In this document: positions 43,939-53,767 of the stretch, one piece after another
Layout: each line of letters begins with the position of its first letter
Position numbering within the stretch: position 1 is the first letter of the stretch
From: an uncultured bacterium
GTDB taxonomy: Bacteria > Cloacimonadota > Cloacimonadia > Cloacimonadales > Cloacimonadaceae
Direction: 5' to 3'
DNA: 64,000 nucleotides
Assembly (NCBI GenBank): GCA_938009275.1
Contig: CALLHY010000002.1
Span: 33,231-97,230 of the forward strand
Made by a program: the position numbers and the translations under genes
The notes under the pieces: generated by a model
What the model was told of the DNA's origin: nothing
Database searches by the model: none
Seen by the model: only the letters and a program-made list of their open reading frames with translations

Positions 43939-45501
43939 ATGAAGCAAATGCGTATTCTGTGGGTGGATGATGAAATTGATCTGCTGAAGCCCTTTATCCT
44001 CTTCCTTGAGGAGCGAAACTACAATGTTGACACCTGCAACAATGGTGCAGATGCCATAGAAAAAGTTCTGGAATCCAAGTTTGATTTGGTTATTCTGGAC
44101 GAGATGATGCCTGGCCTTGATGGCTTGGCAACCCTGCAAGAGATTAAACGAATAAATAGCGCAATCCCCATCGTGATGGTAACTAAAAGCGAGGAAGAAG
44201 GCTTGATGGACAAGGCAATTGCCTCCCAAATATCAGATTACCTCATAAAGCCTATCAACCCCAGCCAGATCATCATGGCGATAAAAAAGATATTCCAAGC
44301 CGACGAAATCCGCGCCAATCAGATAGGGCAGCAGTATACCAGATATATGGCGCAGCTAAACCAAAAGCTTTTCGCCACTCCCGACTGGAAAGAATGGGGC
44401 GAGATTTACCGCGAAATGGCACTATGGGAGCTGCAAATAGACGAAGTGAACGATGATGGCTTGCGCCAAACCCACTTCCTGGAGAAGCGTAACTGCAACA
44501 CTGAGTTTACGAATTATGTGGAACGCAACTACAAGAAATGGCTACAGAGCGATGATCGTCCCAACCTCAGCTTCGACCTCATCAGCCAATACATTGCTCC
44601 TCACTTCGAAGAGAATGTGCCTATTTATTTCATAATAATAGACTGTATGCGGCTTGATCAATACCTCGCCATTCAGCCCTACATACAAGAGCTGTTCGAT
44701 GAAGAGCTTGACCTGTACTATTCCATATTGCCAACTGCCACGCCATTCAGCCGAAACTCAATCTTTAGCGGGCTTTTGCCGATTGATATCGCCAAGCGTT
44801 TCCCGGAATACTGGGTTACTTCCTCGGAAATGGATAATAGCCGCAACCGCAACGAACACCAGCTTCTGGACGAACACATCACCGAGCTTGGTTATCAGCT
44901 TGAGCCCAGTAGCAAGTATGTAAAGATATTCAATATGGAAGAAGGCAACTTTGTGCTACGCAAAATTGAAACATGGAACAAGGATAATCTTGTGGTGCTG
45001 GTGTATAACTTCCTGGATCTTTTGGCACACCACCGTAGCCGCGATCAGATACTGCAAGAAACTATCCCGCATGAAGAAGGCTTGCGTGCATTTACCAAGC
45101 ATTGGTTCCTTCATTCCTCGCTGTACGAAGCACTAAAGCTGATCAGCAAGCAAGATGCCATAGTGGTTATCTCCACCGATCATGGCTCAATCAAGGTGAA
45201 CCGCGCTACTCAGGTAATAGGAGATAGAGACACCTCAGTAACCGTACGCTATAAAGAAGGCAAGAATCTTTCGGTTAACGACCGTCATGCCCTATTTGTA
45301 AAAAAGCCATCCGAATACGGCTTACCCACCAAGAGCATAGTAGATAACTTCATCTTTGCCAAAGATGATTATTATTTCGTGTATCCAAATTCCTACCATC
45401 AATATCAACGTCAGTTCAATGGCACCTTCCAGCATGGAGGAGTTTCCATGGAGGAAATGATCCTCCCCATAGCCACCTGCAGGAGTAAAAGACTAAAATA
45501 A
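43939..45501 (+). CDS. porX: PorX-like response regulator with PglZ-type phosphodiesterase domain
   Basis: 520 residues. The start at 43939 is preferred since AAGGAG lies eight bases upstream; the ATG at 43933 has only two. Residues 1-120 are a receiver domain: acid pair DDE (10-12), acceptor D54 in LDEMMPG, and Lys in LIKPINP. After a helical linker comes a PglZ/alkaline-phosphatase fold: IIDCMRLDQY, TPFSRNSIFSG with the nucleophile region, and STDHGSIKVN. PorX regulates type IX secretion genes in Bacteroidota, and the C25 protease and other cargo in this window make sense as its system. No sensor partner is adjacent. Confidence 0.93.
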   Translation: MKQMRILWVDDEIDLLKPFILFLEERNYNVDTCNNGADAIEKVLESKFDLVILDEMMPGLDGLATLQEIKRINSAIPIVMVTKSEEEGLMDKAIASQISDYLIKPINPSQIIMAIKKIFQADEIRANQIGQQYTRYMAQLNQKLFATPDWKEWGEIYREMALWELQIDEVNDDGLRQTHFLEKRNCNTEFTNYVERNYKKWLQSDDRPNLSFDLISQYIAPHFEENVPIYFIIIDCMRLDQYLAIQPYIQELFDEELDLYYSILPTATPFSRNSIFSGLLPIDIAKRFPEYWVTSSEMDNSRNRNEHQLLDEHITELGYQLEPSSKYVKIFNMEEGNFVLRKIETWNKDNLVVLVYNFLDLLAHHRSRDQILQETIPHEEGLRAFTKHWFLHSSLYEALKLISKQDAIVVISTDHGSIKVNRATQVIGDRDTSVTVRYKEGKNLSVNDRHALFVKKPSEYGLPTKSIVDNFIFAKDDYYFVYPNSYHQYQRQFNGTFQHGGVSMEEMILPIATCRSKRLK

Positions 45502-45527
45502 TGCCATTCAGGCTGATAAACATAATC

Positions 45528-45554
45528 AGGGGTGGTGTTTGCCACCCCTTTTTT
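45528..45554 (+). terminator. intrinsic terminator after porX
   Basis: Stem AGGGGTGG (45528-45535) / CCACCCCT (45542-45549) with loop TGTTTG, followed by six T. It ends the transcript from the MORN-type gene to porX. Confidence 0.92.
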
Positions 45555-45762
45555 GAGTCCCAGCAGCCGTATAAGTGCTGCAAACCCAATATCTCCTTGC
45601 ACGGAGCTAAAGCTTGGCTTAGATTATTACAAGGACTGACTAACAAACAGCTAATTGTCCCAAGAGTAGCTCGATGCCCCCACGAGGATATTGAACAGCT
45701 TTTGGGACTTTTATCTTGACTGGAGTTAGGCTACTAACATACATACAAACTTAGAGGATACG

Positions 45763-46203
45763 ATGAAATACATAGAATTGCTAACTGAGCAAGATACAAT
45801 TGATCTTGCTGCATACATTACACCCCTGCTTAAGCCCGGTGATGTGATACTACTCGGTGGTGACCTCGGTAGCGGGAAGACCTTCTTTGCCAAGCATGTA
45901 GCCAAGTCACTCGGGATAGATGAGGAAGTAGACAGCCCTTCTTTTGTTATCATGAAGGAGTATCACTGCGGTAAATATCCTTTGTTCCATCTTGATCTAT
46001 ACCGCTTGAAAGAAGAGGACGAGCTTCTTGACCTCGGCTTGTTTGACATGCTAGAAAGCGGAATAACGATGATTGAATGGCCAAAACTGGCAGAAAGCAT
46101 CTTGCCTTATTACACACTAAGGCTCGATTTCTGCTTCGACGGTCTCTCACGCGGGGTTACAATCTACCCCGATAAAGATCACGAACAGTATTTTAAGGAC
46201 TAA
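45763..46203 (+). CDS. tsaE: TsaE, ATPase for tRNA threonylcarbamoyladenosine synthesis
   Basis: Works with TsaB and TsaD in making t6A at position 37 of tRNAs. 146 residues, as usual. Walker A GGDLGSGKTFFAKHVAK, the DSPSFVIMKEY block, then HLDLYRL and the later IEWPKLAE. GAGG lies before the ATG. SIMPL-domain gene follows after 14 bases. Confidence 0.95.
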   Translation: MKYIELLTEQDTIDLAAYITPLLKPGDVILLGGDLGSGKTFFAKHVAKSLGIDEEVDSPSFVIMKEYHCGKYPLFHLDLYRLKEEDELLDLGLFDMLESGITMIEWPKLAESILPYYTLRLDFCFDGLSRGVTIYPDKDHEQYFKD

Positions 46204-46217
46204 TACAGGAGTTCACT

Positions 46218-47000
46218 ATGCCTATAATGCTTTGGATTGTGCTCGGGATAGCAGTGCTATGCGGAGTTGATTGGATTGTTTCGAGTAAAGACAAAAACGC
46301 TTCCCGTTCTTGGGGAGTGGTGGGTATTTCGTTTATTATTGGCCTCAGCATATTGGGCATTTTTTTGGTGCTGAGCCGACAGAGCGAAACCAGTCTGCGA
46401 GTGGTTGGCTATGCCAGCAAGCTATTTGAATCGGACTTGGTTAAATGGAACTTAACCGTTCAACGCAATGCCTCTCCAGATGCATTGAAGGATGGCTATA
46501 ACCGCATGAGTGCCGACATTAACGCCTTCAAAACATACCTGATGGAAAAAGGCATAGCGGAAAAAGACATTAATATCCAACCCATCACCAGCTATCCAAT
46601 GAACGACAACTATGGCACACTAACTTCCTACAATCTAAACCAAAGTGTGTTTGTGCTATCTTCCGACATCAATAAAATCGAGGAATTGGCCTTGAATCCA
46701 GAGTTTTTCGCCAATAGGGGGATGCTGCTGCAAAATTCTAACCTCGCCTATCTTTATTCGAAGCTGCCAGAACTAAAAAAGCAGCTACTTTCTGAAGCTA
46801 CCACAGACGCTGTAGATCGCGCCAGGGAGATATCCGGAAGTGCTAAAACCAAACTGGGCAAAATGCGTGAAGCAAGAGCAGGAGTTTTTCAGATAACCGA
46901 GCCTTATTCTCAGGAAGTATCGGACTATGGCTTTTACAACACAAGCACGCGCAGCAAAAGCATTTCGGTTACCTTAACGGCGGTTTTTAAGCTAAAGTAG
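46218..47000 (+). CDS. membrane-anchored SIMPL-domain (DUF541) protein
   Basis: 260 residues. Two N-terminal hydrophobic segments (about 3-18 and 32-54), followed by the SIMPL domain (about 63-258): VVGYASKLFESDLVKWNLTV, with characteristic SDINKIEELA. The mature domain probably faces the periplasm. Members occur widely; their function is poorly known. No operon partner explains it other than tsaE upstream. Confidence 0.85.
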   Translation: MPIMLWIVLGIAVLCGVDWIVSSKDKNASRSWGVVGISFIIGLSILGIFLVLSRQSETSLRVVGYASKLFESDLVKWNLTVQRNASPDALKDGYNRMSADINAFKTYLMEKGIAEKDINIQPITSYPMNDNYGTLTSYNLNQSVFVLSSDINKIEELALNPEFFANRGMLLQNSNLAYLYSKLPELKKQLLSEATTDAVDRAREISGSAKTKLGKMREARAGVFQITEPYSQEVSDYGFYNTSTRSKSISVTLTAVFKLK

Positions 47001-47102
47001 CATTTTTTCCACAGCCTACGTCTTGTTACTCAGCTCTATCACCTTGACACAATACCTTATCTGCTTAGCCTAACAATAAGACTAACGAATGGGGAGATAG
47101 TG

Positions 47103-47855
47103 ATGAAGCGAATTGTATCTTGGTTTCTTTTATTAATCGTCGCAGTGATGCTAATCTCAACCGGTTGCGTAAAAAAGGAGAAACCGATTCTACGCGTTGG
47201 CACCAATCCTGAGTATCCACCATTTTCTTACAAAATTGGCAATCAGCTTGCCGGAGTGGACATAGACATTGCCAAAAGGATTGGTGAAAAAATGAAGATG
47301 GAAGTGCAGATTCAAGAGTTTCCTTTTGATGGTCTATTTACCTCTTTAGCACTGGATAAAATTGACATGGCTATTTCCTCCATTACTATAACCAAAGAGC
47401 GCCAAAACAGGTTTGATTTCACTATCCCTTACAGCGTTACCGATCAAGTGCTGATATCGAAGTTCGATTCTAAACTGGAGCTGACGAGCCTGGAGGACAT
47501 TGGCAAATATCGGGTTGGCTCATTGCGCGGCACCACTGGTCATCAATACATCGACGAGCAGTTAATAGAAAAAGACCTGATGCCCAAAGAGAAGATGAAG
47601 CTTTTCTCCACCAATCTGGAAGCCATTGGCGAGTTGCTGAATGGAAAGCTGGATTTCGTGATTATCGACGAAGGTGCGGGGCACGCCTATGCCAAACAAG
47701 AGCCGGTTAAGATTGCCTTCGTTATTCCTACCCGCGAAGAATATGGCATTGCCATGCAAAAAGGCAAAGCTCTGAATGACAAGATCAATAAAGCAATGAA
47801 CGAACTGATTGCCAATGGAGAAGTTGCTACCATTATCCAAAACCACTCACGCTAA
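47103..47855 (+). CDS. amino-acid-type solute-binding lipoprotein
   Basis: 250 residues from the ATG at 47103 (GTG one codon earlier is possible; GGGGAG is upstream). Lipobox STGC near residue 22. The mature part has the SBP_bac_3 signature: GTNPEYPPFSY, GVDIDIAKRIGEKM, DGLFTSLALDKIDMAISSITIT, RQNRFDFTIPYS. Ligand likely a polar amino acid. No permease or ATPase genes follow, so the transporter parts lie elsewhere. Confidence 0.9.
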   Translation: MKRIVSWFLLLIVAVMLISTGCVKKEKPILRVGTNPEYPPFSYKIGNQLAGVDIDIAKRIGEKMKMEVQIQEFPFDGLFTSLALDKIDMAISSITITKERQNRFDFTIPYSVTDQVLISKFDSKLELTSLEDIGKYRVGSLRGTTGHQYIDEQLIEKDLMPKEKMKLFSTNLEAIGELLNGKLDFVIIDEGAGHAYAKQEPVKIAFVIPTREEYGIAMQKGKALNDKINKAMNELIANGEVATIIQNHSR

Positions 47856-47975
47856 GCAAATGTTATATTAATCTACTAATGACATGTGGAATAATACTTT
47901 GCAGTTATTAACAAAGCAGTCACCTCAATCCTGGCTATCCCAACCTTGGTACAAGTAATTACGGTATCATTACGC

Positions 47976-48033
47976 ATGAAATACGCATCCCATCCGTATT
48001 TCATGCGTAGTTCATTAGTAATTCGTTCAAGGA
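47976..48033. repeat. dispersed palindromic repeat, copy 2
   Basis: Matches 15980-16037 over 58 bases with few changes (both contain CGCATCCCATCCGTA and end in ATTCGTTCAAGGA). It lies in the gap between the convergent solute-binding protein gene (plus) and the oxidoreductase gene (minus), the same kind of place as copy 1. Confidence 0.85.
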
Positions 48034-48053
48034 ATACTGAGTAGCTAAACACA

Positions 48054-48077
48054 AACCCCGAGCCGAAGCCCGGGGTT
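48054..48077. terminator. hairpin between convergent genes
   Basis: Stem AACCCCG (48054-48060) / CGGGGTT (48071-48077), loop of ten bases. A T-rich tract (TTCTTCTTTATC) lies downstream on the plus strand. It is a plausible but weak terminator for the gene on either side. Confidence 0.45.
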
Positions 48078-48115
48078 AGATTCTTCTTTATCTATATATT
48101 GTTATCAGCCTTACA

Positions 48116-50569
48116 TCACTTATCCTGCTTCATCTTAAGTGCACCGGCAAAGCAAAGCTGCACACAGAGGGAGCAGCCTACGCATTTGTCTGTGTCTATT
48201 TGCGGATAGCCATCGCTGTTCAGGCTAATTGCCAGATAGGGACAGCGGGTGCAGTTGCCGCATTTTACACAGAGTTCTTGAATCAACGAAGAACTTTTGC
48301 TCTTCTTGGGCAAGTCCATAAAGTCGGTTACTGGCTTGGGTTGAGCGTAGCCGATAAGTTCGCTGACACTCCCGATGCCACGTGCTTCCATTAAGTAAGA
48401 AAGGCCATTTTTAAGCTCGTCAATGATGCCATAACCATATTTCTCCACAATTGTGCAGAACTGCACGTTTCCTGCACCCAAGGCAAGGAAGTTTGCTGCG
48501 TCCATATAGCTCATTGCGCCGCCATTTCCGGATACGAATACGCCCATATTGCCTGCACGCGCCAAACTGAGATAGCTGATAGGCAACGCGCCTTCACCGC
48601 TCATTCCCACTATTATGCCTTCGTCCCAGCCGGTTTCACGGGGTCTGAAGCCTAGTGTGGGGAAGGTGTTTGCCAGAGTAACTCCCGCTTTCTTATCGGG
48701 ATAGCGGTCGAACACAGCTTTCACGGCGGAGATGATTGGATATATAGCTGTTACTGCACCGGTTAACTTGAATAGCTTGGGTATTTCGGGATTGCTAATC
48801 TGCATCACCCAGTCAATAATCTTGGCAGTTAGAGCGGCATCCTGGGCAACAATATCGCCGTGAGTTCCATCACCACCCTGAGGGCAGGAAAGGCTATATT
48901 CTATTGCCATGGCACCGGCTTGCTCCAGCTTTCTGGTGTTAGCCTGCCATCCGGCTTTGTCGCTTTCGTCATCGCCTGTTACGGGTCCACCTGTGGATGC
49001 CATGGTAAGCTTGTTTGGATACTCGGCTATCAAGCGGCCAATCTCTTCGCAAACCCTGTCCAGCGGGTGGTCGGAAACGTTGTCACAATTGGCGAAGGTT
49101 TTGTTTTTATCACCCCATGTGAACATATACTCGCCGGGAATGTGGATGTCCAGATTGTCGAAGGCGGTTTTCATTATCCCGCCTGCCCATCCGGCTTCGT
49201 ATGCCTTTTTCATCTGCTCATGGCCATCAGTTGGAGGTGCGGCAGACAGGATGAATGGAGAATCTATAGTGCGGCCAAAGAAATCTGTGGTTAATGACAC
49301 AGGATGCTTTTTCCAGCCCAGAACGGGTGAGCAGCTTTTGGTTGGCTTGGCAGGCATGTCACTGTGAAGCTGTTGCATGTCGGCATTTAGCTGGATGGCA
49401 ATATTCTTACCCGAAGCCACGGCTTCCACAACGGTGGTAGGGCCATTGGACATATCACCACAATGATAAATATGGGTGTCTTGGGGTTGCCCTTCATTGG
49501 GGGCGAAAGGAGGACGGTTGCCAACGGCAATAATAACAAGATCGAATGGTCGGAAAAGCTCTGTGCTGCCTGCCTCGTCCTTGATCTTTGATGGGTGGAA
49601 GCTCTCGCCTTGAGCCAGGGTAACAGGCTTGGTTTTTATGCCAATTGTCTGGTGACCTTCGTTCACTATTTCGCAAATGCGGGTGCGATGGGTGAAGGCA
49701 ACTCCTGCTTCAATCAGAGTGTTCTTTTCATGTGAGGATAGAGGCATCTCGTTAAATGCTTCCAGAGTTATCATTTCCACGTGGGCAGCTTTGGCCCGGG
49801 CTGCAATAAGTGCCTGATCGGCAGCAATTGCGCCACCTACAAGTGCTATCCGCTTGCCTTCGAACAAGAAGCAACCTGGATTCTTTAAGATTTCGAAGCC
49901 ATAAATGGCGTTCTCGTCGCCGGGGATGTTCAAGCGGATGGGCTGATTTAGTCCTCCGGCTACTACAACCGCGCTGTAACCTTCTGCAAAGAGAGATTTG
50001 GGATCGTTTACCACACGGGTTATCTGGGGAATGTTAAACGTTTCGGTTAAGTACATCAAATCACTTAATAGCACCCCAGCTTCCATGCGTTCATCAGGAA
50101 TCAGGTTCACCTGACCACCCATTGGCTCTGGATCGAACAAATGGGCTTCATAACCGAGCTGATACAGGCTTACTGCGGCACCAATACCGGCAGGACCTGC
50201 ACCGATTATTGCTACTTTCTTGCCATTGGCAAGTGGCTTGGTGAATTCTGGAACTTGGTTCAGCTCTCTGGCTTTACGAACTATTGCTGCTTGTACAGCC
50301 TGAATCTGGATGGGCGTGTCGAACTTCTCGCGAGAGCAGGCCTGAACGCAATGATAGTCTGGGCAAACGTTACCGCAAATTCCACCAAGTGGGTTGCTGG
50401 CAAGGATCATGCCTGCGGCACGTTTAAAATCTGATGCTAACCCGCCAGAAGCAGCCATCATGAAGTCTGCTGGTGAGCAATCACAAGGACAGGCGGTTTT
50501 GCAGGGTTTGTTTTCGCAGTATTCACAACGGCGAATTTCACTGAACAACTGGGCATCTGTTAAAATCAT
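48116..50569 (-). CDS. fused Fe-S/FAD/FMN oxidoreductase resembling dihydropyrimidine dehydrogenase
   Basis: 817 residues in one chain. Residues about 15-80 hold the N-terminal Fe-S cysteines (C15, C18, C23, C27, C29; C65, C69, C74, C78). About 115-400 is an FAD/NAD(P) domain (IIGAGPAGIGAA). About 415-745 is a dihydroorotate-dehydrogenase-like barrel with C562 in SLSCPQGGDG. The C-terminus has two ferredoxin clusters (C767, C770, C773, C776; C796, C799, C802, C806). The order matches animal DPD and bacterial PreT-PreA fusions. Two substrate-binding residues differ from DPD: the Asn before LSC is S559 and the His after CP is Q564, so the substrate may not be a pyrimidine. Confidence 0.85.
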   Translation of the reverse strand: MILTDAQLFSEIRRCEYCENKPCKTACPCDCSPADFMMAASGGLASDFKRAAGMILASNPLGGICGNVCPDYHCVQACSREKFDTPIQIQAVQAAIVRKARELNQVPEFTKPLANGKKVAIIGAGPAGIGAAVSLYQLGYEAHLFDPEPMGGQVNLIPDERMEAGVLLSDLMYLTETFNIPQITRVVNDPKSLFAEGYSAVVVAGGLNQPIRLNIPGDENAIYGFEILKNPGCFLFEGKRIALVGGAIAADQALIAARAKAAHVEMITLEAFNEMPLSSHEKNTLIEAGVAFTHRTRICEIVNEGHQTIGIKTKPVTLAQGESFHPSKIKDEAGSTELFRPFDLVIIAVGNRPPFAPNEGQPQDTHIYHCGDMSNGPTTVVEAVASGKNIAIQLNADMQQLHSDMPAKPTKSCSPVLGWKKHPVSLTTDFFGRTIDSPFILSAAPPTDGHEQMKKAYEAGWAGGIMKTAFDNLDIHIPGEYMFTWGDKNKTFANCDNVSDHPLDRVCEEIGRLIAEYPNKLTMASTGGPVTGDDESDKAGWQANTRKLEQAGAMAIEYSLSCPQGGDGTHGDIVAQDAALTAKIIDWVMQISNPEIPKLFKLTGAVTAIYPIISAVKAVFDRYPDKKAGVTLANTFPTLGFRPRETGWDEGIIVGMSGEGALPISYLSLARAGNMGVFVSGNGGAMSYMDAANFLALGAGNVQFCTIVEKYGYGIIDELKNGLSYLMEARGIGSVSELIGYAQPKPVTDFMDLPKKSKSSSLIQELCVKCGNCTRCPYLAISLNSDGYPQIDTDKCVGCSLCVQLCFAGALKMKQDK

Positions 50570-50654
50570 GCTTATCTCCCTTGTCTTGGGCTAAAGGTTA
50601 CAAAGGGGGCGGTTATTATCCCACCCCCTAATGACTTAAGTTACTTATATTTAT

Positions 50655-52190
50655 TCAATCTACAATATGGCCTTTACCTACTCCGCGCACCTTGCAACCA
50701 AGAGCTTTGTAGGTGCCAATCGTGGCATCAGACAGGAAGTTTGAACAATCCACAATTAGCGGTTTTGTTTTGCAAATCTCTATTAGCTGCTTTGGTTCAA
50801 GAGCCTTATAATGAGAGTGACCAACGGCAAATATTACCACATCGGCTTCGGGCAACACGTTAGCAAGCTCGCTCTGCACCTGAATCTCTTCCAGTTCTGG
50901 CCAGGCCTCAACGTATGGGTCGTGTGCCTTGACTATGGCAAGGTCTTTGCGGAGGAACTCAACCAGTGTCTTTGATGGAGAGTGGCGGGTGTCGCCCACA
51001 TCTTCCAGATACGAAACGCCAAGCACGGCTACTTTCAAGTTCTGTAAATTAGGGAATTCCTTGCGAATGATATCGATGGTGTGAAGCGGCATAGTGTCAT
51101 TCACATTCACCGATCTAATGGCAAAGTCTAAGGTTCCCTGTGCTCCAAATAGAGCACCCATAGCCCAGTTTGCCAGCACCGGGTCTTTGGTCAGACAATA
51201 TCCGCCTACGCCTAAGGATGGGCGCAATAAGTTATCATGGGTACCTTTGCGTTTGCGAATGGCGTCACGGACTTTGAATATATCCACTCCTATCTGTTCA
51301 GCAAACTTCGCCCATTCAAGAGTTAAAGCTATATTTACCGCTCTGTAAGTATTCTCCATGGTTTTGGATAGCTCGCTGGCGTTGGTGCTGTCTAGCTGAG
51401 TAAGCGGGAATTCTTTAACATTCAATACATTACTAAGGAATTCGCGGCAAAGTTCTATGCTTTTTTGATTTACACCGGAGAATACTCTCCAGAAATCTCT
51501 AATGGATTCCACATATCTTGCCCCAGGCATCACACGTTCGTAGGAATGGGCAACCAAGGGTGGATTGGCAATTATGTCGATTCCACGCTTGACGAATTCT
51601 TCTTCCAGAATGGGCTTTACAACTTTCTCGCAGGTTCCAGGAGGAACAGTTGTTTCTACTAATACCATGCAGTGCGGCTGGATGTATTGTCCTAAAGTGC
51701 GGATACCTTCGCGGAAAGCGGTGATATCGCAATAACCTTTTTCTGCCTCCCCGAAAGCGGGTTTGGTGGCATCAAGCTGAATATCTACCACTACCACATC
51801 AACCAAGCTATATACGCTATCTTCGCATGTGGCACGGAAGTTTTGCTTTTCTACGACCGTTCGCCTGAAGATCAGAGGAACCTCAGGATCGGATGAACTC
51901 ACCGGCGGGACACCGGAATTGATAACCGGAACCTTCCAATACGAACGTTTGGAAGCTCTTTGATGACCATGAACAAAATAAATTGGTTTCCCGTTTTCGT
52001 CAGTGGCATCTGCCACAACGGATGCCATCACGCATCCCACGAAACCAAGACCCTGCACGGCAACTATCTTGCGCCCAAGGGCACGTTGCTCTGCAGTGAT
52101 TTGCTTAAGAACTTGCTTTTCTTTTTCAGCTTCCTCTTCGGATGGCATGGGGTATTCGGTGCCATCGGGAGCTATTGATACTTTCGACAT
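50655..52190 (-). CDS. nucleotide-sugar dehydrogenase (UDP-glucose/GDP-mannose type), long form
   Basis: 511 residues, about 80 more than most of the family. A 40-residue N-terminal extension (MPSEEEAEKEKQVLKQITAEQ) comes before the NAD motif VQGLGFVG. There is an insert around residues 68-115. The catalytic Cys is C332 in GVGGYCLTKDP, and K274 in SELSKTMENTYRA is expected to help. The enzyme oxidises the C6 hydroxyl of a nucleotide sugar to the acid. Sugar unknown. The gene diverges from a second dehydrogenase across a 260-bp gap. Confidence 0.85.
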   Translation of the reverse strand: MSKVSIAPDGTEYPMPSEEEAEKEKQVLKQITAEQRALGRKIVAVQGLGFVGCVMASVVADATDENGKPIYFVHGHQRASKRSYWKVPVINSGVPPVSSSDPEVPLIFRRTVVEKQNFRATCEDSVYSLVDVVVVDIQLDATKPAFGEAEKGYCDITAFREGIRTLGQYIQPHCMVLVETTVPPGTCEKVVKPILEEEFVKRGIDIIANPPLVAHSYERVMPGARYVESIRDFWRVFSGVNQKSIELCREFLSNVLNVKEFPLTQLDSTNASELSKTMENTYRAVNIALTLEWAKFAEQIGVDIFKVRDAIRKRKGTHDNLLRPSLGVGGYCLTKDPVLANWAMGALFGAQGTLDFAIRSVNVNDTMPLHTIDIIRKEFPNLQNLKVAVLGVSYLEDVGDTRHSPSKTLVEFLRKDLAIVKAHDPYVEAWPELEEIQVQSELANVLPEADVVIFAVGHSHYKALEPKQLIEICKTKPLIVDCSNFLSDATIGTYKALGCKVRGVGKGHIVD

Positions 52191-52450
52191 AGACTTTAGA
52201 CTCCTTAAAAGTATAATTTTGAATGGTAATTAAGCTTTTCTGAATAGCTATGCTGTCAAGTTATTTCTGTAGATTAAATCGATACTGAGGGTTAATGCTT
52301 CTTGATCACCCTGTCATCAAAAACAATTTGAATTGACAAAAAAACCCACCTCCATCAAGCGTACCACAAGGTATTTTGATGGCATGATGTTATCAACACT
52401 CCTTCTAGCGATATGTGAATAACACAATATAAAACCACCGTGGAGGTAAT

Positions 52451-53749
52451 ATGTCTTTATTGGAAACCATCAAAGACAAAAGTGTCAAAATTGGAGTTAT
52501 CGGGCTTGGCTATGTAGGCTTACCCATGGCAGTAACAGTTGCAAAAAAGGGATTCACAGTTCTTGGTTTTGAAGTTAGCCAATATGCTATCGACCATGTG
52601 AACGCCGCTGACAACTATATTGGCGATGTTCAGGATGAAGACCTCAAGCTGGTTGTTAGTTCTGGAAAGCTTTCTGCAACCTCGGACTACAGCAGAATGA
52701 ACGAGGTTAATGTTGTTCTTATAGCTGTTCCCACCCCCCTTGATTTATATCATCAACCCGACACCAGCTACATTGAAGCAAGCACACGTTCCATGGCACC
52801 ATATCTGAACAAAGGTACTTTGGTGGTATTAGAAAGCACTACCTATCCCGGCACAACCCGTGAGATCATTGTCCCCGAGCTGGAAAAAGTAGGGCTTACA
52901 GTCGGTAAAGACGTTTATATTGGCTTCTCCCCCGAACGTGTTGATCCGGGTAACGAAACCTATAAAACCCACAACACCCCCAAAGTTGTTGGCGGCATGA
53001 CAGAAAAGTGTAACGAAGTGGCAAAGCTTTTCTACGAAAGCGTTTTGGACGCACCTGTGCATTTGGTTTCCTCGCCTGAAGTGGCAGAAATGGAAAAGAT
53101 TTATGAAAACACATTCCGCAACATCAACATCGCCCTTGCCAATGAAATGACAGTTCTTTGCGACCGCATGGGAATTAGCATTTGGGAAGTGGTTGACGCC
53201 GCTAAGACCAAGCCCTACGGATTCATGGCTTTCTATCCCGGCCCCGGCGTTGGTGGACATTGCATCCCCATCGATCCCTTCTACCTTACCTGGAAAGCAC
53301 GTGAGTATGATTTCCACACCCGGCTGATCGAACTGGCTGGCGAGATAAATATCGCCATGCCTGAATTCGTTATCCAACGCGCCATTCGCATCTTAAACAA
53401 GCAGGGCGTTGCCATTTCCCGCGCAAAAATCCTGCTGCTTGGTGCCGCATACAAAAAGGATATCCGCGACATGCGTGAATCACCAATCGAAGGTGTAATT
53501 ACCCAACTTGAGCACTATGATGCTGATTTTGAGATTCATGATCCTTATGTGAACGAATTCCACCACGAAAAGAACGGTAAAGAGTATAAAACAGTTTCTT
53601 TAGGTAATTTGAAGAAGTATGACCTTGTGATAGTAATCACCGATCACAGCAATGTAGATTACCAAAAGATAGCCGATAGTGGTGTTGCTGTGCTCGACAC
53701 CAGAAACGCATTCAAGAATATCAAAGCCAAAAACGTGGAACTGATGTAA
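52451..53749 (+). CDS. nucleotide-sugar dehydrogenase, WbpA-like
   Basis: 432 residues, normal length. NAD motif GVIGLGYVGLPMA at the N-terminus, STTYPGTT, and SPERVDPGN. Catalytic Cys is C271 in GVGGHCIPIDP. GGAGG lies before the ATG. The closest functional type is UDP-N-acetylglucosamine 6-dehydrogenase (WbpA), which makes an amino-sugar acid for surface polysaccharide. The hexapeptide acyltransferase downstream (54867) would fit a later step (WbpD-like). It diverges from the long dehydrogenase. Confidence 0.9.
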   Translation: MSLLETIKDKSVKIGVIGLGYVGLPMAVTVAKKGFTVLGFEVSQYAIDHVNAADNYIGDVQDEDLKLVVSSGKLSATSDYSRMNEVNVVLIAVPTPLDLYHQPDTSYIEASTRSMAPYLNKGTLVVLESTTYPGTTREIIVPELEKVGLTVGKDVYIGFSPERVDPGNETYKTHNTPKVVGGMTEKCNEVAKLFYESVLDAPVHLVSSPEVAEMEKIYENTFRNINIALANEMTVLCDRMGISIWEVVDAAKTKPYGFMAFYPGPGVGGHCIPIDPFYLTWKAREYDFHTRLIELAGEINIAMPEFVIQRAIRILNKQGVAISRAKILLLGAAYKKDIRDMRESPIEGVITQLEHYDADFEIHDPYVNEFHHEKNGKEYKTVSLGNLKKYDLVIVITDHSNVDYQKIADSGVAVLDTRNAFKNIKAKNVELM

Positions 53750-53767
53750 TATTTATTCCGCTTTTAT

